Numbered from the stretch's first letter, positions 8,121 to 18,162 are shown. The stretch: DNA of 64,000 bases from Pseudoalteromonas sp. SMS1 (GCF_021530565.1 NZ_JAKGBI010000008.1:1-64000), one strand, 5' to 3'. A program made the numbers and translations. The notes: generated by a model not told the origin, from the sequence alone.

Positions 8121-10352
8121 TTAAAAGTTATAAGTAACATCCAATCCAATTCTCTGTCCTTCTCCCTTAAAGTCTTCTAACATGCCAAGGAACGAACTTA
8201 AATCAAACTTTAGATGGCTATACTCTTTGTCAAATAGGTTTTTTGCCCACACGCCTACTTGCCAATCGGCATATTGGTATGAGACATTAGCTCGCCATAG
8301 CGCATAACTACCCTGATATGCATACGGGTTTTGATTTTGATCGAAATAATAATCAGACTGAAAGTCCATACCTAATACTGCATCTAGTTCACCACCATTG
8401 ATACTCATAGAATAAGACAACTCAGCCGCAATATTCCACTCTGATGTAAAGGGTAATCGATTGTCCGTCAGCTTATTACCCAGAGGGTCTGTAAACTCCT
8501 CAAAGTTTGCTTCTGGGATATACCCTAACGCTAGACGGCTAGAGAGTGTGTTGCTAATAGTGTAGTCAAGTTCAAGCTCCGCGCCATAAATCATAGACTC
8601 CCCCACATTTTCTAATAACTGTAATGGGGGGGCACCTGGTGTAGACGCAGCTTGGTTCATAAAAACTTGCTGATCTTGATAGTCATAATAAAATAAAGCC
8701 GCGGACAAAAAGTAGTCCGAACCACTTAATTTCAGCCCCAACTCATGAGACATCGTCTCCTCTGGTCCATAATCCGCTAGTTGAGCTTGCTCTGGAGATG
8801 AGAGTAATCCCCCATTGTACCCGCCACTCTTACTCCCATTAGCGAGTGAATAGTAAATTAGTATATGTTCTCTAGGTGTATAGTTCCAAGCAACTTTACC
8901 CGAAATGCCATCGTCTTCAACTTTACCTACCACAGTATAAAAAGGGATAATACTGCCAGCTAGATTCGCTGGGTTAGTCACGACATTTAGCCGAGAGATC
9001 GAGTCGTACTCTACCGATTCATCAGAGTAACGTAGCCCAAATGTCAACATATGCTTCTCAGAGAGTTGCCATTCATACTGAGAAAAAAGCGCGATAGAGT
9101 TAGTAATGATCTCATTGTCGTAGAAGAATGTCGTCGTTAATTGCGGTGCTAAAATGCCACGAAAATCGCGTAAGATATCATTATAATTATTTTGATAGAT
9201 ACGCTCTTCCAGTTGGAATACTCCTATCGTTATGTGGTCTTCATCAAATGCAGCTTGGTATCTCAATTCGTTTGAAATTAATTCGCTTTTTAGGCCTAAT
9301 TCACCTTCGCATAGCCTTGCAGGGCTGCCATCACAATTAAAAGCATGGTCTCTATCAAGGCGGTTAAAACCATTCAAATAGGTTACATTGGCATTGTCGC
9401 TCGGCTGCCACTGTAGCTCGATACCCCACCCTTTATAAATGCTCAAATGTGGAGAGTCATTGTTGACGCTCACCGCCCAAAAGTCATCATTACCATCATT
9501 AAAACCAAAGCTATCGACGCATCCTATTTTACCGGCTTCAGCAGGTGTACAACGCACTTGATTAACCGGATCTTTAAAGATACCAATGTTACCTACTGGC
9601 TGCACTATGCCATCCCAGTGCCCATAATACCCTTTAACAAAGGCGCTCCATTTGTCCCATTCACCCAGGTAACTCAATCGCAAGTCACTTTGTTTGAGGC
9701 CAGCCTCAGGCGCGGACTCAAACAGATTGTAACTTGTGTATTCATAGTCTGTGTGGCTAAACGCGAACCTAATTGCGCTCTCGTCGTTTAGGCGACTATT
9801 ATAAGCGCCTTGGGCACGTTTCCATGCATCACTACCAATTCCGAATTTGATATAGCCATAATCACCATCATCTGGCCGCTTTGTCCGAACGAGTAACGCC
9901 CCTCCGGTACTATTTCTGCCAAATAGTGTGCCTTGTGGCCCTTTCAACACTTCTACTTGCTCAATATCAAACAAGTTCGCAATTTGGTTATTTGCAGATC
10001 CAACACTGTGGCCGTCGACGTACATTGCAATTGGCGACGTGTTCGCTGTGTTATAGTCAAGCAGTCCAATACCGCGAATATTTATTGCAGGAGGTGTGCC
10101 TTCAGCAGCATTTTGGCTTATCTTAAGGTTTGCAACGAAAACCCCAAGCTCAGTCACGTCTTTAACGCCTTGGCTTTCTATTTGTTTGGCACCAATCGTA
10201 GAAATGGATACACTGACATCTTCAATATTTTGTTTACGCTTTTGAGCGTATACCTCGATTGTTTCCATCGAGTCCGAGTCAGCAGACAGACCTATGGATG
10301 GGTTAACGAATAGTAGGGATATAGATATTGATAAGGCAGAGAGTTTAAACAT
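8121..10352 (-). CDS. TonB-dependent outer-membrane receptor
   Basis: 743 residues. A signal peptide (1-24) is followed by the TonB box region METIEVYAQKR (29-39) and a plug domain (about 40-160) with GPQGTLFGRNSTGG, the typical end of the plug. A 22-strand barrel follows and ends with the C-terminal aromatic residue in LDVTYNF. This architecture imports large or scarce ligands across the outer membrane using TonB energy; the IEVYAQKR...QNIEDVSVSIS opening is common in receptors for non-siderophore substrates in marine Alteromonadales. Ligand unknown. It sits between a DISM sensor kinase (downstream) and an oxidoreductase operon (upstream, separated by a terminator). No Fur box was identified in the 113 bases upstream. 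Confidence 0.93.
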   Translation of the reverse strand: MFKLSALSISISLLFVNPSIGLSADSDSMETIEVYAQKRKQNIEDVSVSISTIGAKQIESQGVKDVTELGVFVANLKISQNAAEGTPPAINIRGIGLLDYNTANTSPIAMYVDGHSVGSANNQIANLFDIEQVEVLKGPQGTLFGRNSTGGALLVRTKRPDDGDYGYIKFGIGSDAWKRAQGAYNSRLNDESAIRFAFSHTDYEYTSYNLFESAPEAGLKQSDLRLSYLGEWDKWSAFVKGYYGHWDGIVQPVGNIGIFKDPVNQVRCTPAEAGKIGCVDSFGFNDGNDDFWAVSVNNDSPHLSIYKGWGIELQWQPSDNANVTYLNGFNRLDRDHAFNCDGSPARLCEGELGLKSELISNELRYQAAFDEDHITIGVFQLEERIYQNNYNDILRDFRGILAPQLTTTFFYDNEIITNSIALFSQYEWQLSEKHMLTFGLRYSDESVEYDSISRLNVVTNPANLAGSIIPFYTVVGKVEDDGISGKVAWNYTPREHILIYYSLANGSKSGGYNGGLLSSPEQAQLADYGPEETMSHELGLKLSGSDYFLSAALFYYDYQDQQVFMNQAASTPGAPPLQLLENVGESMIYGAELELDYTISNTLSSRLALGYIPEANFEEFTDPLGNKLTDNRLPFTSEWNIAAELSYSMSINGGELDAVLGMDFQSDYYFDQNQNPYAYQGSYALWRANVSYQYADWQVGVWAKNLFDKEYSHLKFDLSSFLGMLEDFKGEGQRIGLDVTYNF

Positions 10353-10405
10353 GTCCGTTCTCGTTTGTATTAGCGGTGTTCACTTTGCTCACTTGAGTAT
10401 AGTCC

Positions 10406-10441
10406 AAAAGAAAAGACCTCCAATAAAATTGCAGGCCTTTT
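10406..10441 (-). terminator. Terminator of the hydrolase / decarboxylase / oxidoreductase operon
   Basis: Read on the minus strand, AAAGGCCT and AGGTCTTT pair (one G-U) around a 13-base loop, followed by CTTTTCTTTT. It lies 25 bases after the oxidoreductase stop and separates that operon from the TonB receptor gene. Confidence 0.7.
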
Positions 10442-10465
10442 CTGTTACTTAACCTCTATTTTCGC

Positions 10466-12712
10466 TTAAGTTCCGTCTGGCTCAAAGCCATTTTCACCAC
10501 TTATTTCTTCTGGTAGACCGCAAATTGCTCGCGAAGTTTGCATCCCTGCCATCACTGCGGCTTCAACACAACCGGCATTCACCCCTGTTTTAATCCAGTC
10601 TCCAGTAATATATAAGTTTTTAAATAGTGTCCCGTCTGTGGCAAGGCGGAAATCACTGCTACCAGTCACCGACAATACATATCTTTCGCTAGGATCGACA
10701 TTGACCCGCCAATACTGAGTATCAAAGCGGACTGCCGTTGCAGACGCGTGAGGGTCATAAACCACATCCCAAATAAATCGGCCGACAGAGTCATACGCCA
10801 AAGGCCAAAGAGGCTGCATTTCACTTTCCAGTTTTTCGACTGCATTCGACTTTACTTTTGCCGTTTGTTCAGATGGGAATGTATGTTCACTACTGGGCGG
10901 ATAATAATCACACGTAAACGCGCTGCAAAAATACGCAATATTGCAGGGCTTATCATTTGGCCAGTCTTCAACGTCAAGTAAATTAGACATAGCAGCCCAA
11001 GTATCAAATGGCTGTGAAAAAGCGCTTAAAATTGGTCGCTCTTCACTCGGTGGCGTATAACTAAAGCCAAGCTGTTCGTCCGTTTTGTTAAGCCATACTT
11101 GAAATGCTTGTGTTGCCACCGTTTTAATTTGCGTACTTTGCTGTTTAAATCCGTAGTCTAGGGCTAGTAATTCAGGACATAAATGCGCCAATGACCCCAC
11201 CGAAATACCAAAGACAACTTTATCAAAATCACGCATTCTTTTGAGCGTTTTTCTCGGTAATGGGCGCTGATAGTGCTGTTCATAAATTTCAGGCCAATCC
11301 GTCCAAAAAGACTCAAGATTCACATTATGTTGTTGTAACAAAGCCACTTGCTCAGGTTCGATGTATTCGAAGTTTGGCTTAGCTGGCCAACATGGCAGCC
11401 CTTTTACATCAACAAATGGGTGGTAATGCCCATCCTTAAGTGCAACTTGTTCTATGACGGATATTTCTTCAACCACATAATCGCCATGCTCATCTTGTCC
11501 CGGCTTTAATGACTCAATTTGGTTAAAAAATTCAAACTTTACGCCGCGCTGACTCAGTAATTCATAGATTGGAGAGAAGATGATATCCCCCATGCCTGCT
11601 TGCATCTTCCACATGACACCGCCTTTATAGCACAGCATAATCCTCAGCATCGCCAACGAAGCCACGCCAGCTTCTACATCTCCGTTCTCAAAATCACCAT
11701 CAACGTATCCAAAGACTAAATCATAGAACCCTCTAACAGGCGCTGATTCTACCGCATATTCTTTGTCTGCACCGTTTCTGGCAAGCCAGTACTTAAAGTC
11801 ATATTGATTTAAAACACCAAATCCATTTGCATGCACTCTGTCACGTATCATGCCGACAGTCATCGCTATTGCCAAATCGGCACAAATATAGGCTCTTCTG
11901 ACAGCGGGGTTTTCGTCAATCAAGTCTAGTGCCTCGCTGCGTAACCAGCGCTTTAATTTTCTTACAATATACCAAGTGACAAGTCTGTCTTTTGAATTCG
12001 ACAGCTTTTTGTCCTTTGCTCTTAGGCTCATTAATTCATGTAATTGCGATATCAGCAACTTAGGTGTGGACAAGATATCCTGAGCTTCATCAACAGCACT
12101 GTCGAAGAACGACTTCACTTTATCTTCCACAGTATCAACAGCATCAGAAATTTCGCTTGCAAGATGCTGTAACAAACTTCTATCTCGGCTTTTACGAGTT
12201 TGAAGCGCGACTTGCCTGTGAGACGCCTCAATGGCCTCTTCAAGTTCATCAATCCACTTATGCAACCAAGCAACAACAAGCTCAATTAATTGCCAAAAGT
12301 GCAGATCTAAAGTCCCATCAGCAGGGTTGCCTTCGATCAGTGGAAAGTCAACGGGCCATGTTTCCCACTCATTTTCAATATATTCTTGCAAAACGACAAA
12401 GCTATGTGGTTTAAGTGCTTGCTGCCAAGTGTGAATGGGTATACTGCTTGGACGGTTTAATTCATTATATACTGTCTCAATTGCCCGAAATGAATTGACG
12501 TAGGCACCAAACCATACATGTAAGCCATGCTCCTCGATTCGTTCACCATATTTAGCATTTCGGCCACTCGCCCCTTTTCCTCCTAATCGCCAGCCCAACT
12601 GATATACCGTAATGTCATATAAGTCCTGCCAGTTTTCTTTCTCGGTAAGGTAAACTGCAGCTGTCATAGCCGACACTCCCCCTCCGAGGATCGCGATATT
12701 TTGTTTCGTCAT
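10466..12712 (-). CDS. FAD-dependent amine-oxidase / phytoene-desaturase-like oxidoreductase
   Basis: 748 residues, no signal peptide. The N-terminal dinucleotide motif NIAILGGGVSAMTAA (5-19) and the following LGWRLGGKGASGRN are characteristic of flavin amine oxidases and carotenoid desaturases. The C-terminal FAD-binding segment is also visible: NLYITGDWIKTG...VEAAVMAG near residue 710. Between about residues 140 and 260 is an unusual helical, charged insertion not seen in short desaturases, which explains the large size. It is the last gene of an operon with the acetoacetate-decarboxylase-like gene (16 bases upstream) and a hydrolase. The substrate cannot be deduced; oxidation of a hydrophobic or polyketide/terpenoid-like compound is a reasonable inference. 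Confidence 0.85.
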   Translation of the reverse strand: MTKQNIAILGGGVSAMTAAVYLTEKENWQDLYDITVYQLGWRLGGKGASGRNAKYGERIEEHGLHVWFGAYVNSFRAIETVYNELNRPSSIPIHTWQQALKPHSFVVLQEYIENEWETWPVDFPLIEGNPADGTLDLHFWQLIELVVAWLHKWIDELEEAIEASHRQVALQTRKSRDRSLLQHLASEISDAVDTVEDKVKSFFDSAVDEAQDILSTPKLLISQLHELMSLRAKDKKLSNSKDRLVTWYIVRKLKRWLRSEALDLIDENPAVRRAYICADLAIAMTVGMIRDRVHANGFGVLNQYDFKYWLARNGADKEYAVESAPVRGFYDLVFGYVDGDFENGDVEAGVASLAMLRIMLCYKGGVMWKMQAGMGDIIFSPIYELLSQRGVKFEFFNQIESLKPGQDEHGDYVVEEISVIEQVALKDGHYHPFVDVKGLPCWPAKPNFEYIEPEQVALLQQHNVNLESFWTDWPEIYEQHYQRPLPRKTLKRMRDFDKVVFGISVGSLAHLCPELLALDYGFKQQSTQIKTVATQAFQVWLNKTDEQLGFSYTPPSEERPILSAFSQPFDTWAAMSNLLDVEDWPNDKPCNIAYFCSAFTCDYYPPSSEHTFPSEQTAKVKSNAVEKLESEMQPLWPLAYDSVGRFIWDVVYDPHASATAVRFDTQYWRVNVDPSERYVLSVTGSSDFRLATDGTLFKNLYITGDWIKTGVNAGCVEAAVMAGMQTSRAICGLPEEISGENGFEPDGT

Positions 12713-12728
12713 GTCAATTCCTTAACGC

Positions 12729-13688
12729 CTACAAGTCGGCAGTTACAATTTCTTTAGCACCGTCTTGATCAAAGTCCATGCACAAGAAGTAAGGCAGCTT
12801 TGCAAACTGCTCACCCACCTTTATACCGAACATCTCTTCCAACGGGAAAGCATCAACCTGATTAAACGTGACTTTATATTCATCTTTTAAAAAGCCGAGT
12901 TTATGTATTTTTTTGACCGTCGACGGCGAGTGAACAACAGCACTATATACACTATTTTCTGCATAGCCATCTGGAAACTGTTTGAATAGGATCTGTGCAA
13001 GTTGAGGGTTCGAAAAACCTGTAAAGAGTTGTTTGAAGAAATCGATGCCAACCCCAAGGTCGTGAACGCTACTATGGATAAGTTCGGCAACCTCTTTTCC
13101 GATTTCTATGGCCTCTTCAAACCAAGTGTCGTCATCTGCAACCCTTTCGATCGAAAGTAGTTCATACCAAGCCATTTTTTTGTCTGCTTGAAATGGTTGA
13201 AACGTTTCTAAGCTCAACGAAAAGTAATCTGCACGATGCTGACTTGTTGGCATCTGGTATTTGCACAGATATTTGTTGTAACCCCACGTTTCTCTCCCAT
13301 TTACCAGCGCATTAATATTATTGACCGTAATAAACGCAGGATACCAGTACAGATGCGTCATCTTATTTTCTTGTTTGCTAATTTGTGCGATCGGCAACCA
13401 GACAATAATATCCGTTTCTTGCATATAACCGTAATTGCTAAACGGTGGGACTTTAGAGGCAATGTTTTCAATGTCAGTAAAAGTTAAGAGACAATACGAA
13501 GATAGAGCTCTAAATGCAGTACTTTCGCTTGGTACTGAATTGAGAGTTAAATCGACGTAGTTTTGAATTGTTTCTAGCTCCCCTTTGACAAAAAAGCCAT
13601 ACATCATGGCATTGAGCATTCTGCATGGCGGCTTTGCAATCGGGTTACCGGGATAGTGTCGATAAGGAATACGAGGCTGATCTGACAT
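12729..13688 (-). CDS. Acetoacetate decarboxylase-like (ADC fold) protein
   Basis: 319 residues. The pattern ALVNGRETWGYNKYL (about 140-154) matches the GRE-WG-PK signature of the acetoacetate decarboxylase superfamily. In true decarboxylases the Schiff-base lysine lies in ExxK further downstream; I cannot assign that lysine with certainty, so decarboxylase activity is not assured. ADC-fold relatives act as decarboxylases, aldolase-dehydratases or dehydratases on oxo acids. A very good ribosome site (AAGGAG) precedes the ATG. It is the middle gene of a three-gene operon, between a small hydrolase and a large FAD oxidoreductase, suggesting one small pathway. Confidence 0.8.
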   Translation of the reverse strand: MSDQPRIPYRHYPGNPIAKPPCRMLNAMMYGFFVKGELETIQNYVDLTLNSVPSESTAFRALSSYCLLTFTDIENIASKVPPFSNYGYMQETDIIVWLPIAQISKQENKMTHLYWYPAFITVNNINALVNGRETWGYNKYLCKYQMPTSQHRADYFSLSLETFQPFQADKKMAWYELLSIERVADDDTWFEEAIEIGKEVAELIHSSVHDLGVGIDFFKQLFTGFSNPQLAQILFKQFPDGYAENSVYSAVVHSPSTVKKIHKLGFLKDEYKVTFNQVDAFPLEEMFGIKVGEQFAKLPYFLCMDFDQDGAKEIVTADL

Positions 13689-13712
13689 ACATAACTCCTT
13701 CTACTTTATGAT

Positions 13713-14324
13713 TTACATAGTCAATTCTAGTCCACTTTTTATTCTCCGGTTGGCTAATTTTAACTTAATTGCTTGTGAGATATTCTGCTGACATATACTT
13801 GTATAATGGTGATAGGCTTCAGCAGAAAAGTTTTGTGACAGTGCATTCATAAAACCGTGCTGATACCTCGTTCTAAAACATTGAACCCCATTCACATCTG
13901 ATAGGTGCGCGATTACTGGCTTGACATCAAAGTGGCTTTCTTCATACGGAAAGTAGATATCTACATCGCACTTGGGGTGTAACTGTAAGTGGTTGCGTAT
14001 TTGACTAGGATAAAAAGCAATCAGCTTAGTTGCGCTTTTTATTGGCATCGCAGAAAGCGCTCGCCAGCTCGCCACTGCGCCGGCTGAAAAGCCAATTATC
14101 AAATCTGGCTGCTTACTTGAGATAGCCTCTACCACTTTTTCGACATACTTGTCATGTCCTGAGGTTTCTAAAAACTGCTCGTATGCAGACGATTCATCTC
14201 TATCGAGGTGCCCTTGACGGAAAGGGTAAGGTGAACAGATAGCGGTACTGCCATCGAGTTCATTAACAAAGCCTTCGAGGCTTTTTGTTTGACCGAATAT
14301 ATCACTCACTACAAGCGTAATCAT
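13713..14324 (-). CDS. Small alpha/beta-hydrolase (dienelactone hydrolase-like)
   Basis: 203 residues. The nucleophile elbow GFSAGAVAS (Gly-x-Ser-x-Gly) is near residue 95. The acid is probably in FPYEESHFDVKP and the histidine in RYQHGFMN, an arrangement like dienelactone hydrolases (Asp and His late in the chain). The ATG at 14324 is preferred because AAGAG sits 8 bases before it; the frame extends upstream only to a TTG without a ribosome site. First gene of the operon with the ADC-like and FAD oxidoreductase genes (24 bases to the next gene). Substrate unknown. Confidence 0.8.
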   Translation of the reverse strand: MITLVVSDIFGQTKSLEGFVNELDGSTAICSPYPFRQGHLDRDESSAYEQFLETSGHDKYVEKVVEAISSKQPDLIIGFSAGAVASWRALSAMPIKSATKLIAFYPSQIRNHLQLHPKCDVDIYFPYEESHFDVKPVIAHLSDVNGVQCFRTRYQHGFMNALSQNFSAEAYHHYTSICQQNISQAIKLKLANRRIKSGLELTM

Positions 14325-14624
14325 AGCGTTTCTCTTATTATTGAAATTTACTTGATACGCCAACCCTGTATTTTACCCTAAGCGTTAAATTAAAACACTT
14401 TATACTCACATTAAAGCAAGACCAATCCTTGAACAAAGTCTATTGGCCACCGCACTTATTCCCACAAAAAGGTTGGTGTACAAACTCAAATGTAGCAAAA
14501 ACAATAAAATTGTAAAATTAATTACAAATCCAAATTTCATAATTTAACGTAAGTAAGGTAGTCTAGGTTGGAAATTACACCGTTTTTGCTAAGCTTTATT
14601 GATAAGAAAATAAGAGAGTTAAGC
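14325..14624. promoter_or_regulatory. Divergent intergenic region
   Basis: About 300 AT-rich bases between the minus-strand hydrolase operon and the plus-strand solute-binding-like gene. Both promoters should lie here. No operator palindrome longer than chance was found by eye. A TTG at 14568 is an alternative, less likely start for the plus-strand gene. Confidence 0.5.
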
Positions 14625-15464
14625 GTGCGCAAAACATTATTTTTGTTATTAATGCTAATTGGGCCTGCTAAAGCCAAGTCTATTGACTGGATCATCACTG
14701 ATTTCCCTCCATATTACATGATCAGTGACGATCTAGAAGGAACAGGTCGGGACGAGTTAGTGATCAATTTACTTCACAGTCACTTACCCGACTACAGTGA
14801 AAACAAAATATTCTTTCCTGCCAGCCGGGCCATTCGAGCGTTAAGTGATAAAAGAAAAACATATTGCATGTTGTCTCTTTACAAAACCAGAGAACGGCAA
14901 AAATTTATGCACTTTAGTGACAGCTATGCAACGGTGGGCCTATCCCCTACTCTGGCGATTTCGAATAAAACGCTCGCCGCGTTGAACAAACAGCAACTTG
15001 AAACTGTGAGTTTAAAACAATTTATTGAAAAACATAATTTAGTGCTAGGCGTGGCGATGCAACGCTCTTATGGCAGTGTGTTAGATGACATCATTAAATC
15101 TCTCCCTAAAGAGCAAGTACTTACAAGGCCAGGGCAAGATGCGTTGGAGAGCTTGACTAACATGCTCATTAAAAAGCGAGTAGACGCGGTCATCGGATAT
15201 CCGAGTGAACACCATTACATACATAAACTTACCCATACCAAAGCTGAGTTATCACAACTGCTGCTTGATGACATATCACCACTGGCATATGGGTATGTAG
15301 GGTGTACAAAAAACGAAAACGGTAAGGAGATTATTGGTGTGATAAATGAAACCATACCTGTATTGACCAACTCACAAGCTTTTAAAAGCATCATGGTCAA
15401 GTGGCTGCCAAACTATTTAGAAACTAAACTAGATAACTTACTGAAAGGCAAAGTAAGTTCATAA
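14625..15464 (+). CDS. Periplasmic solute-binding-like protein (SBP family 3 fold, TIGR02285-like)
   Basis: 279 residues from a GTG start preceded by AAGAGAG. The signal peptide MRKTLFLLLMLIGPAKAKS is followed directly by IDWIITDFPPYYM, the typical first strand of family-3 solute-binding proteins. RPGQDALESLTNMLIKKRVDAVIGYPSE (near 165-192) is the second-lobe pattern of the group. There is no transporter permease beside it, and many Alteromonadales have such stand-alone proteins of unknown ligand. A TTG-initiated longer form from 14568 would bury the signal peptide and is rejected. It is convergent with ttcA. Confidence 0.8.
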   Translation: MRKTLFLLLMLIGPAKAKSIDWIITDFPPYYMISDDLEGTGRDELVINLLHSHLPDYSENKIFFPASRAIRALSDKRKTYCMLSLYKTRERQKFMHFSDSYATVGLSPTLAISNKTLAALNKQQLETVSLKQFIEKHNLVLGVAMQRSYGSVLDDIIKSLPKEQVLTRPGQDALESLTNMLIKKRVDAVIGYPSEHHYIHKLTHTKAELSQLLLDDISPLAYGYVGCTKNENGKEIIGVINETIPVLTNSQAFKSIMVKWLPNYLETKLDNLLKGKVSS

Positions 15465-15492
15465 ATCAGATACGCGAAAATACGTATCTGAT
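15465..15492. terminator. Possible terminator between convergent genes
   Basis: Inverted repeat ATCAGATACG / CGTATCTGAT with an 8-base A-rich loop, in the 37-base space between the solute-binding-like gene and ttcA. The T-tracts on either side are short, so strength is uncertain. Confidence 0.55.
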
Positions 15493-15501
15493 TCAGAATT
15501 T

Positions 15502-16395
15502 TTAGATGTTTGTCACATCAATAAATAAAGACTCATCAATGTTGGTTGACGACACCGTCGCTTCACTAAACTGATATTCGTCTCTTTGTGCTTCCCTATC
15601 TATTGGTAGATTTTCAAAATCAAATAGATTTGTATCAGCTAGTTGGCTTGGGCTCACATTTTGCAGTGATTTAAAAATACTGTCTACACGACCTGGCGTC
15701 TTGCTATCCCATTCAATCAACATCGCTTTAATATTTTGCCTTTGCAGATTTTCTTGAGAGCCACACAAATTACAAGGAATAATTGGAAATTGCTTGTGCT
15801 CTGCATACTTAATAAGATCTTTCTCACGGCAATATGTTAATGGTCTTATGACTACATTTCGTCCATCATCTGAGCGCAATTTAGGTGGCATGGCCTTTAA
15901 CCTTGAACCATGGAACATGTTTAAAAACATCGTTTCAACGATGTCATCCATATGGTGGCCAAGCGCCAGTTTTGTCGCGCCAATTTTTTCAGCAAAAGAA
16001 TACAAAGTGCCGCGGCGTAATCTTGAACATAAGCCACAAGTCGTTTTACCTTCAGGTACTTTCTCTCTAACCACTGAGTACGTATCTTTATCCACAATAT
16101 AATAAGGGATATCTAAACTCTCAAAGTACTCAGGCAATATATGTTCAGGAAAGCCTGGTTGCTTTTGGTCTAGGTTAACAGCGACAACATCAAATTTAAT
16201 CGGTGCAGCTTTTTGCAAGTTCAGCAATATATCAAGCATGGCAAAAGAGTCTTTACCACCACTTATGCAAGCCATTACAACATCACCTTCTTCGATCATA
16301 TTGTAGTCTTTAATTGCATTCCCCACGTTTCTACGTAGTTTCTTTTGCAACTTATTAAATTCTAGTACTTCTTTTCTATCGTCTTTCTGATTCAT
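15502..16395 (-). CDS. ttcA: tRNA 2-thiocytidine(32) synthetase TtcA
   Basis: 297 residues. TtcA thiolates cytidine 32 of several tRNAs, using ATP and an Fe-S cluster. Visible motifs are the PP-loop SGGKDS (near 46-51), the CxxC pair CGLC (near 121-124), GHHMDD, and the third cysteine in CNLCGSQ (near 208). Length agrees with the family. It is monocistronic and convergent with the preceding gene. With tusDCBE at the left of the window, it is the second tRNA thiolation gene here, though the two are not linked. Confidence 0.96.
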   Translation of the reverse strand: MNQKDDRKEVLEFNKLQKKLRRNVGNAIKDYNMIEEGDVVMACISGGKDSFAMLDILLNLQKAAPIKFDVVAVNLDQKQPGFPEHILPEYFESLDIPYYIVDKDTYSVVREKVPEGKTTCGLCSRLRRGTLYSFAEKIGATKLALGHHMDDIVETMFLNMFHGSRLKAMPPKLRSDDGRNVVIRPLTYCREKDLIKYAEHKQFPIIPCNLCGSQENLQRQNIKAMLIEWDSKTPGRVDSIFKSLQNVSPSQLADTNLFDFENLPIDREAQRDEYQFSEATVSSTNIDESLFIDVTNI

Positions 16396-16535
16396 TACGA
16401 CTTCTCAAGGGCCCACAAAACGGTTTATTTAATTGCTACGGGTAAAAAAATTCAGGGTGAGCATTATACGGACTTTTACAACCAGTTGGAATATATCCTT
16501 GTAGATAAACTATGGCGACTAGGGTTGTTTCTATA

Positions 16536-16574
16536 TAAAAGCAAAACGCCCCCAAAACAAGGGTTTTGGAGGCG
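16536..16574 (-). terminator. Terminator of the branched-chain dehydrogenase operon
   Basis: On the minus strand CGCCTCCAAAAC pairs with GTTTTGGGGGCG (one G-U) around a CCTT loop, followed by TTTTGCTTTT. It lies 26 bases after the E2 stop. Confidence 0.85.
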
Positions 16575-16599
16575 TGTAAAGGACCTTTACAATCTAGAT

Positions 16600-18162
16600 T
16601 TAGCGCATCGCCATCATCATTTTTGCAGGCTCTTCTAAGTACGATTTCCAAAGGTTATTGAATCGCGCAATGGTGCCGCCATCAATCACTCTATGGTCTC
16701 CTGACCAGCTTACTTGCATTATAGAACGTGAAACCACATTACCTGTCGCATCAAAACGTGGTAAATGCTGTAATTTGCCCAAAGCAACAATTGCCACTTC
16801 AGGTTTATTAATGATTGGCGTTGCAGTCGTACCGCCGATTGCACCGATATTGGATATCGAAATTGTGCCACCTTTCAGTGCATCAGGTGATACACGCCCT
16901 TCTCTTGCCGCATCTGTTAACTGTGTAACAGCTTCAGCTACATCTACTATCGACTTATTCTGACAACCCTTGATATTAGGCACCAATAAGCCCAATTTGC
17001 TATCTACGGCCATCCCAATATTGTGGTCATCGAAATAAGTAATTTCTGTACAGTCATCATTGACTTGCGAGTTTAGAATCGGGAACTCTTTTATTGCTAA
17101 AGACAGCGCCTTAATGAAGAATGGCATCATTGTTAGCTTAATACCTTGCTTCGCATACTGCTCTTTTAATGACAACCTCAGCGCAATCAGTTCTGTTAAG
17201 TCAATTTCGTCACTGTAGGTAAAGTGTGGAATAGTCGAGACCGAAGCAACCATCTGCTTAGCCATCGCAGCTTTCATACCTCGAATTGGTTCCACACGCG
17301 TGCCACCAGAGCGATTAACACTAGATTCTGGTGCAGAGACTTTCTCAGGCGAGGATAACACTGGTGCAGGTGCTTGACCGCCTTTCAGATAACTTTCCAA
17401 GTCTTCCTTATAAACACGACCATTTTTACCACTGCCCTGAACGAGACAAATATCAATATCCATTTCACGGGCACGTCTTCTTACTGCAGGAGACGCCACG
17501 GCTTTCCCAGAAACGGGCTTGCCATTTACCGGTGCAGGTTGAGGCTTATGGATCTCTAGCTGTGCTTCTACTGACTGAGACTGTTCACTGCCAGCCCCCC
17601 CATTGCCCGCAATGCGAACCTGGAATAACGGGCTATGAACTTGCGCAATGTCGCCCTTTTGATAGTAGAGCTTTTCAACTACGCCGTCGTACTTAGCTGG
17701 GATCTGAACCAGTGCTTTGTCTGTCATAACGTCACACACAGCCTGATCTTCTTTGATCTCTTGCCCTTCAGTTACTAGCCATTCAACAATTTCACACTCG
17801 ACAATACCCTCACCGATGTCCGGTAAGATAAAGTCTTCAAGGTGCGAACCCGTTGCAGGTGCCTGAACAGTTGTATTTGCGCTTTCACTACTATTTATAT
17901 CAGTGGCTTGTGACGCAGACTCGCCTGCGACATCCATCGCAAATAAAGGTTCATGCACTTTGGCAATATCCCCTTTTGCATAGTGTAGTTGAGTAATCAC
18001 ACCATCATGGACAGCTGGAATTTGTACAAGCGCTTTGTCCGTCATCACATCACAAATCGGCTGATCTTCTTTTACAGTATCGCCAACCGCAACCAACCAC
18101 TCTACGACTTCACATTCTACGATGCCTTCGCCGATATCTGGTAAAATAAATTCTTTAGACAT
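16600..18162 (-). CDS. bkdB: Branched-chain 2-oxo acid dehydrogenase E2 (dihydrolipoyl transacylase) with two lipoyl domains
   Basis: 520 residues. Two nearly identical lipoyl domains (about 3-77 and 109-183) carry modified lysines Lys43 and Lys149 in MTDKALVQIP. A peripheral-subunit-binding domain follows (about 222-258, SPAVRRRAREM). The acyltransferase catalytic domain ends with SWSGDHRVIDGG, catalytic His490 and Asp494. E2 is the core of the complex that oxidises the keto acids of Val, Leu and Ile to acyl-CoA. One lipoyl domain is more usual for bkd E2; two are typical of Alteromonadales and Vibrio-type versions. Genes for E1beta and E1alpha lie directly upstream with 9- and 1-base junctions; no E3 gene is present, so a shared lipoamide dehydrogenase is presumed. 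Confidence 0.93.
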   Translation of the reverse strand: MSKEFILPDIGEGIVECEVVEWLVAVGDTVKEDQPICDVMTDKALVQIPAVHDGVITQLHYAKGDIAKVHEPLFAMDVAGESASQATDINSSESANTTVQAPATGSHLEDFILPDIGEGIVECEIVEWLVTEGQEIKEDQAVCDVMTDKALVQIPAKYDGVVEKLYYQKGDIAQVHSPLFQVRIAGNGGAGSEQSQSVEAQLEIHKPQPAPVNGKPVSGKAVASPAVRRRAREMDIDICLVQGSGKNGRVYKEDLESYLKGGQAPAPVLSSPEKVSAPESSVNRSGGTRVEPIRGMKAAMAKQMVASVSTIPHFTYSDEIDLTELIALRLSLKEQYAKQGIKLTMMPFFIKALSLAIKEFPILNSQVNDDCTEITYFDDHNIGMAVDSKLGLLVPNIKGCQNKSIVDVAEAVTQLTDAAREGRVSPDALKGGTISISNIGAIGGTTATPIINKPEVAIVALGKLQHLPRFDATGNVVSRSIMQVSWSGDHRVIDGGTIARFNNLWKSYLEEPAKMMMAMR

